NCBI GenBank assembly: GCA_000733355.1
Contig: JNVV01000002.1
Coordinates: 325,278 to 389,277, forward strand
Source of the DNA: Falciphora oryzae
Taxonomy: Eukaryota; Ascomycota; Sordariomycetes; Magnaporthales; Magnaporthaceae
Reading direction: 5' to 3'
DNA: 64,000 nucleotides
Shown piece after piece: positions 33,005 to 43,030 of this stretch; position 1 is the stretch's first letter; every line of letters starts with the position of its first letter. Position numbers and translations under genes: made by a program. The notes under the pieces are model-generated. The model made no database searches and had not been told where the DNA came from. It saw only the letters and a program-made list of their open reading frames with translations.

Positions 33005-33623
33005 TTAGATGTAGCGCATGCATTGCCACTTCCATCCCTCAAGGGTCAAAGCTGGGTCTTCCTCGAGCTTGTTTGCCACAATAGCCCCGTCCAGGCGGAC
33101 CACCGCCTTCTCCAGCCGAACGGCGAGCTGTGGGAGAAGCTCGCGGACGGCGAGTTGGGCCAGCACGCCCATGCACCCAATGACTGCGGCCGTGATGAAC
33201 CACGGGTTCTTCATTACCGGGTGTGCCCACACAGAGGGCGGCAGCAGGAGCGGCACGCAGCTGGGTACTGTTAGCAAGTAGACAAAATACAGGACAAGAC
33301 AAAAGAAAGGGGGGGGAGTAAACACACATAAGGGCAGCGGCAAGACACCGCCAGAGCAAGCGCCGGTCGACGGCCAGGTCGCGGGCCTTCTGCAGCAGCT
33401 CGGCCAGGGCCCGCAGGTCGGCCAGCAGCATGGGGCGGGCCATGGCGGTCTCGCCGAGCGCGCCGTAGTTGTACTGGCCCCCGCCGTGCCTCCGGGCCCC
33501 GGCCAGGTAGAGGAAGGCGGCGCGGCGCAGCGTCTGCTGGCGCTGGCTCTCGAGCTGGAACGTGATGCTGCCCAGCTGCTCCGAGTCAGTGGGCAGTGGA
33601 GCGCTGCTGGTGGGAGTCGCCAT
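33005..33623 (-). CDS. small two-helix membrane protein, unknown function
   Basis: Exons 33623-33328 and 33260-33005 (intron of 67 bp, donor GTGTGT, branch TGCTAAC, acceptor CCCAG) give 183 residues from ATG 33623. The N-terminal 95 residues are soluble and basic (SQRQQTLRRAAFLY). Two hydrophobic segments follow, RCLAAALICVPLLLP and NPWFITAAVIGCMGVLAQL, and a C-terminal amphipathic region ends GWKWQCMRYI. The splice changes frame and joins two hydrophobic coding-like pieces, which supports the model. No family was recognised. It is convergent with the gene ending at 32864; only 140 bp separate the stops. Confidence 0.7.
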
Positions 33624-34359
33624 TGCTAAACTGATGTTGTGTGGCAGGCAGGCTGCTACTGGTTCTACTCCATAAAAACAGGATAAATAAAAACAAACGG
33701 ATTTCGTTCTGGCGGGGCGACGGACGGTACGGGAGGAATCACTGGCAGCAAAGATGGCCTTCCTCGGAGTATTTCAACCTGATGGCAAGATAAAAGCTGA
33801 TAGCAGCCCCATGCTGCCCGGTGGCTGGGCTGCCCCTTGGCGACGCGTTTGGCGGTGTAGCCCCAAAATCCTCTGGCCTATTAAAACCGACCTGACCCGC
33901 TCTGGCCCTTTGGTGCCCAACTGGCCGTTCCTGGACCCCAGCTCAATATGGAATGAATGCGTCCCCTACTCGCCATGACCTTGACATATTGTCACTAAGA
34001 GTAAGAGGACAGGGTGAAAGAAGCTGGCTAGCACCCGGCAAGTCACGCCTGCGCCACACCTCGGGCCAACCCCCACAGAATCAGTCGTGCCTCAATGGAG
34101 GGGCGGGTCGGAGCGAAGCGGGGCCAAACAGAACAAACATCTCAGGGGTTTACGAGGTAATTATCCCATCCTCTGGAACTCGACTGCGCAAACTGCCAGC
34201 CAGGACCCTCGCGGATCTCGCATGGTCAGATGCCCGCCCTCCGCGCGGCTGCCAGGGTGAGCATAGCCAGCACCCATCTTTACATCGCGTCTTCAAGGCA
34301 TTATCTTTTCCTCTTCTTTTCGTTTGGGAAGATGACGGAATTCCTTCTCGTCCCTGGAC
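33624..34359. other. intergenic region, no gene
   Basis: About 740 bp upstream of the small membrane-protein gene (minus) and downstream of the ankyrin gene (minus). Frames up to 136 codons at 33953-34363 run into the ankyrin gene 3' end and show no motif. It presumably holds the promoter of the 33623 gene. Confidence 0.35.
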
Positions 34360-36174
34360 CTAGGTATCCTGCGGATTCTCCTTAGGAGATATTGACGCTT
34401 GATCCACCGCCTCGCATAAGCTCTCCTCGATCCAGTATTCCAGCGAAACGTCCAGCTCCTGCCGAAACAAGTCTGCTGCCGTGTGGCCGTTTTCATCCTT
34501 GGCCCCCAAGTCGATCCCTCCCTGGATCAACGCCAGAGCAGCGTTTTTCAGGTGCTGCCAATACTGTGATGCTATATCGGCACACGTCACACGATCTTGA
34601 TACTCTCGGAATTTTCTGTTGGGCAGCATGTGCAATGCTGTTTTGCCGCCGCTGTCGACCGCGTTGATATCCTTGACCCCCTTGACAAAAGCCCGCAGGC
34701 TTTCGATTGTTGTTGGCCAGTGCCAAGGGGGGTCCAGTTCGGCGATCATGCGAACAACGCAAAAGAGGGGAGTATCTCCATGGCCGTTTCGTGCATCTGG
34801 GTCGACGCCGGCGGCTAGGAGCAGCCTAACAACATCTGGTTCCAGGGGGTTGTCGATTACGAGACCAATATGGACTACACATAGAGGTGTCGGATTCGAC
34901 AGGTGGCGTCAGAAACGAAAAGGGCCCCGTCGATTTCGGGCACCCAGGAAGACTAGGAAACTCACAGGCGTTATATCCACTCAGATCACCATAGTACCAA
35001 CAATCCCTGATGAAGCGTCCACCGATCGCGCGAGAGTCGAGATCTGCGCCTCTTTCAAGAAGCAGCTCGAAAAACTCTGGACCAGCGTTTTCGAATGCTG
35101 CCTCCAGCAGAGGTGTCATCCCACGGTTTCCAGCCGCGTTAATGTCGACACCCCAGTCGAGCCAGAATCGGGTCGAAGCGATGCTTTTGCCTCGGATGGC
35201 AGCACAAAGGACGTTTGGCAGCTCTTGACGCTTGTCCTCAGGCATGGTGTCGAGAAGAAGGTTGATAGATGGCAGGCAGTCATCGAAAGTCCATATGCCA
35301 TGTGTGATGCCACGTGTGTGGTCCCGGCCGTTGGCCCAGGTTGACAATTTCGAAAGCAAGTCAATGTGGGCATCTGTGAAGCCGACCTCGAGGACAAGAT
35401 ACTTGATCAGTTCCGTGTCCCTCTTGCCATCGACGACTCCAACAAGCTCCTTCGCAGGTAAAGCGGCGCCTCGACTGATAGCCTCTTTCAGGAATTCAAC
35501 ACCCCGCCAAGCCGCAAATACAGACTGGGATTTTTTCACGGGCAATTGTCAGTCTTGGACGTGCGAAGGGATACTCCTGGAGCAAGAAAGCATACAAAGT
35601 ATCTGGAATAGTCCCACGAGAAGAGAGGGGAGGGCAGCGCGTGGATGTCGAATCCATGGGCGATCATAATGTCCAACGCCTCGTAAAAAGTCCGTGTATC
35701 CGGAGCGCCGCCAGCCAGGGCCTCGTGCGAGCAGCCATCGCCGCCGAGCCCCCACATGTTCCTAAACGCTCTCCGGTTCGGATCGGCACCCGACTCGAGC
35801 AGCATGCGGACTATGTTGATGTTGAAGGGCTCGGTCTCGAGTGCCGTGTGCAGCACCGGCTGGACCCGATCGTCCTTGCCCATGTCCGCATTCGCGTTCG
35901 CGCCCAGGGCGAGCAGCAGGCAGACGACGTCGGTATGCCCCCCACGGATGGCCGCGTTCAGGGCGGGCTCGTTGTCGCGTTCTTCATCGTCGTCTTCGTA
36001 GGTGCCCTCGATGTCGATATCCGGGTTCTGCGCCAGAACCGAATTCAGCCTGTCCATATCGCCTGCGGTCGCGGCATTGTAGAACTCGTAGGCTGCTACA
36101 TTGTTTCCGTCAACTAAGTGGTCTTCTACTGCCCCTTCACGTGAGGCAGCCTCCCAGCCGTGCGTGATGGGCAT
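34360..36174 (-). CDS. ankyrin-repeat protein
   Basis: Exons 36174-35596, 35524-34966 and 34874-34360 give 550 residues. Introns of 71 bp (GTATGC...CCCAG, branch CTGAC) and 91 bp (GTGAGT...TGTAG) restore an open frame with continuing repeats. Several ankyrin units are visible: PALNAAIRGGHTDVVCLLLALGANAN, MLLESGADPNRR, NRGMTPLLEAAFENAG with ELLLERGADLDS, VVRLLLAAGVDPDARNGHGDTPL, and GGKTALHMLP with ALIQGGIDLGAKDENGHTA. Repeats are spread over the whole protein with long irregular connections. An acidic loop (YEDDDEER) lies near residue 60. No N-terminal effector domain and no C-terminal enzyme. Such proteins usually mediate protein contacts; the partner is unknown. Confidence 0.85.
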
Positions 36175-36545
36175 TTTGAAAAGGGGCGAAGAGATGTTTC
36201 TGGAGAAATTGGATGGAATTTCATCAATGTCGGGCGGCTATTATTGATGCATGTATGGCCTTGTTTTATACGTCCAACACACAGCCGCAGTTGGAACCAA
36301 CAGCCAACACAATTGAGTCACCCCGGCTCGGTTTGGCAGGCACCTGGCGGAGGAGACGGGTCCTGCCAAGTGATCAGGAAAACTCCCTTCGGTGAGTCGT
36401 TCGTTCCCCATGTCAAATAAATTTGGCCTCATGGCGCCATTAAATAACCAGTCAAATGAAAGAAACAGGAGAGAAAAAAAAAAAAAAAAAACTAGAAAAG
36501 GGAAAGACAGAGCAAACAAGGCCGTAAGACGGCTTGTCGCAGTGT
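36175..36545. other. spacer between ankyrin gene and 5S rRNA
   Basis: About 370 bp. It holds the ankyrin gene promoter and an 18-base A run (36474-36491). No coding sequence supported. Confidence 0.4.
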
Positions 36546-36554
36546 TTATAAATG
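36546..36554 (+). promoter_or_regulatory. TATA-like element upstream of 5S rRNA
   Basis: The sequence TTATAAATG lies about 22-30 bases before the 5S rRNA start. TATA-like elements at this distance are known to contribute to 5S transcription in Neurospora and other filamentous ascomycetes, alongside the internal control region. Confidence 0.55.
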
Positions 36555-36575
36555 CGGGAGCATGATACCACTAGT

Positions 36576-36694
36576 ACATACGACCATACCCACTGGAATA
36601 TACGGGATCCCGTCCGCTCTCCCCTAGTCAAACCAGTGAGGGCCGAACTAGTACTCAGGTGGGTGACCACTGGGGAATCCTCGGTGTTGTATGT
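36576..36694 (+). rRNA. 5S ribosomal RNA
   Basis: A 119-base segment starts ACATACGACCATACCCACTG and ends TCCTCGGTGTTGTATGT. Terminal helix I pairs ACATACGAC with GTTGTATGT over nine base pairs (one G-U). The helix III region GATCCCGTCCGCTCTCCC and the loop E/helix IV region TACTCAGGTGGGTGACCAC are as in ascomycete 5S rRNA. It is followed by a T-run (TTTTG) that can terminate RNA polymerase III. It is a solitary copy, in line with the dispersed 5S genes of many Pezizomycotina. A few bases look variant compared with the usual sequence, so a diverged or pseudogenic copy cannot be excluded, but the helices that I checked are intact. Confidence 0.93.
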
Positions 36695-36699
36695 TTTGT
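36695..36699 (+). terminator. pol III T-run terminator of 5S rRNA
   Basis: A TTTT run directly follows the 5S 3' end, the normal stop signal for RNA polymerase III. Confidence 0.55.
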
Positions 36700-38401
36700 C
36701 TGCTTTTTGCTGCCATTATCCTCAATTGCATCAAACTCATTCCCTTCCAGCCAGTCGTTCATCGTAGAAAGTAAGGTGCGCAAATGCCGAATCGCTTGGT
36801 CTTCTCGTTTTGGTGAAGCCCGTGCGGAAAGCCTCAAACAGCCCGGGCGCTGCAGGTTCTCTCTCCTTGGTCCGACCGCGCCAAATGAGGTTCCATTCGA
36901 CGCCATGTACCCCCTTTTTGGCTTGCTTCCATGCAGTAGTCGCACCTCGTCCTTTGGTTGGTATCTACCGCTTGGGCACCTACCTGCCTGCAGAGAGCCG
37001 TGGAGTCCTTGTGCTCGCTCGTCCGCTTACGATAAGCTCACAAAGGTCAGGGCTTCTGCGGCGGCGTCGGGATACGAGTGCAACTTTGGGCGAGACAGCA
37101 CATACTACGTACAACACACACGCCCAACGGCGCTAAGACACCAAAACCCGCCTGGACCTGCCCAGGAGTTGTAATCGGGCTGTGCGTTCATGTTACTTGG
37201 CTCCAACAGGTTTAGTTCCACGGGGCTCCTCAAGTTACACGTCTCTCGCGTTAACGTAGCACACCCACCCCTTTCTTTTCCTAAAAAAAAAAAAAAAAAG
37301 GGGACGACATCCCTGAGCGGCGAGCTATCGGGCCTCCCCAAAACACCGAACCCTTTTTCCCATTCTGCGTGTCGTCGTCTCTCCTTCGGCTTAGCTTGCA
37401 TCGAGAGGGCCCCTGCTGAACAAGGGGAAAAAAGAGGCGCTACGCAAGCGACACCGGCCACGACGCAAATTCCATGCTATGGCGTGCTCCAACTCTGGAG
37501 AGCCCCCGCCAAGTATCGACCCGACGTTGGGGCCGCCCTGCTAGCCGGGATACCCCTTGATCGTCCGCCGTCCTCCTTCTGCTGTCCCTTTTTCTTCAGC
37601 TCGATATGCGAGCTGATCCGGGGTACTCCCATCCAGATTTTGTTTGCTGTTTGCGCCGTGCCACCGTGCATTTTTCTTCTTCTGCCCATCGGCTTCGAGC
37701 TCGTACCCCTGCCTGATTTTGGTTCGGGTACCCTCCGGCCAACCATCGTTTGAGATCGTCGCGGGGACTCGCCTCCTCGGCTAGAACTTTGTCCAGCGAC
37801 CACTTTACTCTATTAACCTCTTTCCCTCCTACTCATGCTCAGTTGCTGCTCACGAGGGGATAAAGAAGACAAGAAAAAAATCTCTCGAGAACCAAAGAGA
37901 AACGTGGTGGCCTGTTGGACGGCTTCCCTAAAATTACCGCGTCTTTCAGCTTACACCCCGAACAAGCCCAGCCATCCCGCAGCTGGCTCGATCGAAGGAT
38001 CGGGCCATGGTAGCGCAGTACACCCGGAGACGCTCCTGCATCTGCACTGTCGTGCTGCTACAATGTCGACCAACAACGGCCACGGACGATAGCGACCGCA
38101 TGCCAAACTGACAATTCCCAGGCCCGAGCGAGCGAGGGGGCGTGAGTGGCAGGCGGGGAGAGGGTTTCATGTCCGGCAAATCCGGAACTCCGCAAAGAGG
38201 AAAGTGAGCAGTGAGTTGGGAGAGACGGAAAGACCGACAAAGGGAAGCAGAAGAAGAAAAAGAACAGACCTCCAAGCCAGGACTCCCAGTTTCAGATCCT
38301 TCCGTCCTAAAGACTGCCGCCTCCGAGGGAGAGAGAAGAACGAAAGGAGACAGGGGTGCGGGAAGAAGAAGAAAAGAAGGAATCAACGAAAGAAAGGCAA
38401 A
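36700..38401. other. long intergenic region and leader of the low-complexity protein gene
   Basis: About 1.7 kb without a supportable gene. It has a 17-base A run (37283-37299) and purine-rich sequence close to the ATG at 38402 (AGAAGAAAAAGAA-type), probably a long 5' leader. An open frame of 187 codons at 37190-37753 has no motif and spans the A run as poly-lysine, so it is not called. Confidence 0.4.
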
Positions 38402-41400
38402 ATGGACAGCAGCCAAGAACCAAGGATCCGAATCCAACGGTCCGTCTCGGTCACGTCAGGGACTAATCGAAGAGGCTCATCCTCCTCCTCCCACCACCAC
38501 CCTCACAGCGGCGGTCGAGCCCGCGCCACCTCGTCGGCCTCGACGCCAGAGGCCGTAGTCGAAAGCAGCGGCAGCGGCGGCAGCAGCGTCAAGAAGAGGA
38601 GGCACCGGTCGCTGCCCTACGGCAAGCCGTCGCAGTCCCTCATGGACGACAGCGACGGCTACGGCAAAGACACCGCCGCGGTGACGACGAGGAGGGCCGA
38701 GTCGGCAGTGCTGCCGTCGCCAAGAAGCTCGGTGCTCCCGAAGCCCAAGGGCTACGAGGCAAGGATGCGCATGATCGTCAAACAGCAGCGCGAGATCCAG
38801 GACATCCGTGACCTCGCCGGCTTTCTACGGAACAGGACGCCCCCGCCAGAAAACGTACGTTCACCTCTCTTCCCCTGTCTCCCCAAGAAAAAAAAAGGAA
38901 AACGTTGAGGGGTGGTAGTGGTGGAACAAGACAAAAAAAGAGTGACGTTGCAATGTGAACACAAAACTAACACCGCACCACCACCCACCATCACCACTCC
39001 CCCCACAGTTCATGTCTCGGCCCGACGACACAATGTCGGCCAGATCCACATCGCCCGAACCGCCTAAGAGCCGGTCGCAGCTGGCGCGGCGGTGGTGTGC
39101 CCTCAAGTCCGTCTTTGTGCTGCGGCGGCGCAAGGCGCACAAGGACGAGCAGAAGCGGCAAGCGCGGCGCGCCTCGGCGGAGGCGACTCCCGCCATTGCC
39201 CATCCCTTTCCGAAAAGGCCAAAGACGGCCCAGTTCCAGCTGCCGGACTCGGCCGTCGCGGGCACCACCATCGCCGGCCACCGCCACATCGCCATCTCCA
39301 TCCCCGTTGAGCACTCGCACCTGGGACCCGAGCCCAAGTCGCAGTACCCCGTCTACGCGCCGGGCGAGGACCGCACCGCGGGCCTGTTCTCGCCGCCGCA
39401 CGCCGCCGCCGCCGAGCTCGACGCGGGCCAGCACCAACAGCATGGCGACGACCAGCGCGCCGCCCCGTGGTTGAGCGAGCGCGGGACCGTGACGGTGCTC
39501 AGGGCCGTGGCCGAGGGGCGGGAGTCGGGCGACGACGCGTCGCGCACCCCGCTGTCGAGCCCGGGCTACCACACGCCCATCGGAATGTCTGCGTCGCCTG
39601 TGCCTACTCCCACGGCGACGGCCACCACCATCACGGCAAGCCCGCCCGCGCGGGTGGTGGTGGTACGCAACCCGACGCCGCCGACGGACCTGCGCGGCGG
39701 CCAGGCGACGACAACGACCTCGTCGGAGGCGCGGCAGCAAACAACAGAGCAGCAGCAGCGTACAGGGGCACTCGCCCTGGAGCCGCCAGTCCCGTCCGCA
39801 AGTCCGCTCAGCGACTCGTACTTCACGGCTCCCAACAGCCTGGGATCGGCGCCCGCATCGCCTTCTGAAGTCGGCACCTTTGGGCCCGGCAAGTCTGGTG
39901 TCCTCTCCTCCCTGAGCGGCAGGAGCGCCTCGATCGACGGGCTGATTCACGGCAGCGGTTCTGACGAGGAGGAGCACGAGGATGAAGATACCACCTCGAA
40001 CCTGCCGGGACGCTCCAACAACAACAGCGAGGCATACCACCACCGACGGCACTCATCCATGACCTCGCATCGCCACTCTATAGTTTCGCACCGGTCCATC
40101 GCGGACAGCATCATCACGGACGGGACCGAGCCCGTCATCATGACCGACATCCAGACGGTCCGCCGCATCTCGAGCAGCCCCTCGATCGTGCACCAGTACC
40201 AATCCGGGACCCCGCGCCACAGCCTCTCGCTGGAGCTGACGATCCCGCCCCTGCCCGGGCACGACGACGACGGCGAGGCCCCCGTAACCGCGATCCGCCT
40301 GCTCCCGTCTCCCGTGTCCAGCGGCGGGAGCGGCGGCAGCAGCGAGAGCCGCCAGCGCAAGCTGCGCCGCGTCTCGGGGGACATACGGAACCCGCCGCCG
40401 ATAGGCGACGACGCGGTGCCGGGTACGCCGGCGTCGCAGAGGACTATTAGGCCGCAGAGGCAAGCAGAGGACGACCTCTACGTAGACGCGCTTCAAGGGG
40501 TGGACAGAAGCCCGCTGACTCCATTCCCGATAGAGACCAGTCCTATTGAACAGGTCGAAGAAGGACAGGGCGAGGGAGCGGCCAGCAGCCATGACGGCAC
40601 CGCTTTCTTCGTCTCGTCCTCGGGCACGCGCGTGGGCCTGACCCCGATCATGACCGTCAGCGCAACCGAGCCCACAACTCCGCCGCGCAGCCGGGGGTCG
40701 CTGGCAGCACTGACACCGAGCGTATCCACCACGGGCTCGTCGCGACACTCGGGCGTAGCCGCCACGCGCCGGCCCGACTTCCAGCTGCAGCCGGCGCCCC
40801 GGTTCGCACGAAGCAGCGGCGGGTCAAACACCGCGACGCCCGGACTGGCCCAGTCGCCGCCTTCACCGACGCGCCGGACCAAGTCACTCAATTTTGCCAC
40901 TCGGCGCCTTGTCGTAGGCGGTGGCTCCCCGTCAGCCGTCCAGCAGCGGCACCTGCTCGCGCCGACTTGGCCATCAGGCGAGCAGCCGCTCCCGCCCACG
41001 CCTTCGAGCGGACCCACGCCGCCAGACTCGCCCAAGCCAACAAAAGCGGCTGCTGCGGCGACGGAAACCCCGGCTGCCAAGGAAGAGCCCGTGACAGCTG
41101 TGCCGCCGTCCGTTAAACAGCCTCATCGGCGGCACGGTGCCCCTGTGCCAGGGGCGGCCAAGTCGACCCAGGGGTCTGCCCGCCATGCTTCGGCGCAACA
41201 CCAACAGCAGCAGCAGCAACAAGAACAAGCGCAGCACGCACAAAAGGAGCAGCAAGGACATACCAAGAAGCCTGAACAGCCAATGGACCGCGTCTCGCTG
41301 TTGCGCCGAATCGAGCGCCGCAAGAAGCTTGCCGCAGCCGCAGCTGGCGCGCGCCAGGCCGAGGTGTTCGCCGCCGTAGCCGCGACGCAGGCGCAGCAAA

Positions 41401-42770
41401 AGAAGCGGGCCGAAGAGAAGCAACAGCAAGCACAACAGGAGCACGAGCATGAGCACGAGGAGGGCGCCAACCACTTCTACCACCACCACTACCATCACAG
41501 CCCGCCACGCGAGAGCAGCCTGAGCCGGCTGCGGCGCGCCAGCCTGCCCCGGTCCATGTCGCCCTACTCGACATCGTCCTACAGCTGCCAGCAGCAGCAC
41601 CATCATCACCACCACAACCCGCTGTCGGCGGCGGCGGCGGCGGCGGCAACTCTCATGACGCCGGCGGAGCGGCGGGTTGAGGAGATGGAGAAGCGGGTGC
41701 GCCTGCTGGAGCAGACGGGCGAGGCGTGGCTCGGCGCGCTGGTGCCGCTCATCGAGAGCCTGGGCCGCATGCTCGAGGCGCAGCGCGCACACCAGCAGAT
41801 CGAGGACTACCGCCGGCGCCGCCGCATGAGCAACAGCAGTGGTGGCGGCGGCGGAGGGTGGAGGCCGCCGCCCCCGGCCCCGGATGGCGCTCCGTATGGG
41901 TCGCAAAGAGAGCAGAGGCGGACGAGCAGGTCCGAAAGGCCGAGAACCAGTGGTGGTTATGAGAGCTATAGTGGGGGCATCGGCGGGCATGTCCGGCATT
42001 CCGTGGAGGAGGGCGATGATGAGTTTGTTGCTAGGAATAGGGCGACTTCGCTCCATCCCAACCCGCCAATATCGAGCTACTTCGGCCTGTCGCCCTCCTC
42101 AGCCGAACGCGAGCATTTGGCGGACGCCGCAGCAGCTCACAACCTGAGGGCCGTGCGTGCGCAGAGGAGGCGCAGCACAGCGAGCACGGCGGCCGGAAGC
42201 ACCAGCAGCAAGAGGACGGCGGTTCTCGTCCGCGACTTCGAGGACGAGGTCTCGCGCCGGCTCGGGCTCGAGGAGGGCGGCGTTGACGCCCAGCAACACA
42301 GCCAGCGTCAGCACCAGCATCACGGGTGGTCGTGGCACTCGACCCAGGGGCCGCCGCCGCCCAGCATGCCGTCCGAGAGGGGGAGCGCCGTGGCGTCGTC
42401 AGACGAGGCGAAGCGCAGGTCGCGGTCGTCGAGCGTGCGGTCGCACCAGCGACAGCAGCAGCAACGGCCCGAAACCTCGTACGGTCAGCGCCCCAAGACC
42501 GCGTACGGCCACCGCAGGGAGCTGTCTGGCACTTCCGGGTTCTCTGCTGCCTCGTCGGGCTTCGAGTATAGCGGTGGCGGCGTCGGTAGCAGCAGCAGCA
42601 GCAACAACAACAGGGCACACGAGCGACACGAGGCGGGCATGGACGGATTCCACACGCTGTCGCCGCTCATGAACGAGCTTACGGGCCACGGCGTCAGCTT
42701 GGAGTTCTATCCCAAGGAGCCTGTGCGTCTAGAGGACGAGTACGAGGGGGATACCGCTCCATATTATTAA
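38402..42770 (+). CDS. large low-complexity Ser/Gln/His-rich fungal protein, unknown function
   Basis: Exons 38402-38854 and 39009-42770 (154-bp intron, GTACGT...CACAG, phase 0) give 1404 residues. The start MDSSQEPRIR at 38402 begins right after a purine-rich leader. The part most like a conserved domain straddles the intron: a basic helix RMIVKQQREIQDIRDLAGFL, then TPPPENFMSRPDD, then SQLARRWCALKSVFVLRRRK. The rest is mostly disordered, with Ser/Thr/Pro phosphorylation-like motifs, a poly-Gln tract (about 41200-41240), poly-His and poly-Ala tracts (41598-41650) and a short coiled coil (AERRVEEMEKRVRLLEQ). The C-terminal block AVLVRDFEDEVSRRLGL looks folded. No membrane helix. Possibly a cortical or scaffolding protein, but no function can be assigned. 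Confidence 0.78.
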
Positions 42771-43030
42771 TGTTAATACGACGAAATGGTTTGAATGGGA
42801 GGTGGATTTTTGTTGAGGTTCGTTTGCTTTTACGGCATCCAAAATTCACTTTGGAAGGAACACCTGCGACGCGTCGATGCAGCAATTTCTCTTTGTTACG
42901 TAAGCAAGCCATCATCAATTTTATCGACGACACGAATCCCAAATAAGCAATTTGCCCAACACCTCGTCTAGAAACCCTTCAATGTCCTGACCCCAACCGC
43001 CCCTATTCCTTCACCTTCCAGCCCTACCGC
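42771..43030. other. convergent spacer
   Basis: A 260-bp gap between the stops of two convergent genes (plus strand ending 42770, minus strand ending 43031). Holds both 3' ends, nothing else seen. Confidence 0.4.

Noticed and set aside
37190..37753. 187-codon plus-strand frame between the 5S gene and the low-complexity protein
   Set aside because: Runs through a 17-A homopolymer as poly-lysine; no motif and no splice support.
38991..42056. Long minus-strand frames opposite the low-complexity protein
   Set aside because: Arg/Cys/Ser-rich shadows of the CAG- and GCC-rich coding strand; the plus strand has the splice site and conserved-like islands.
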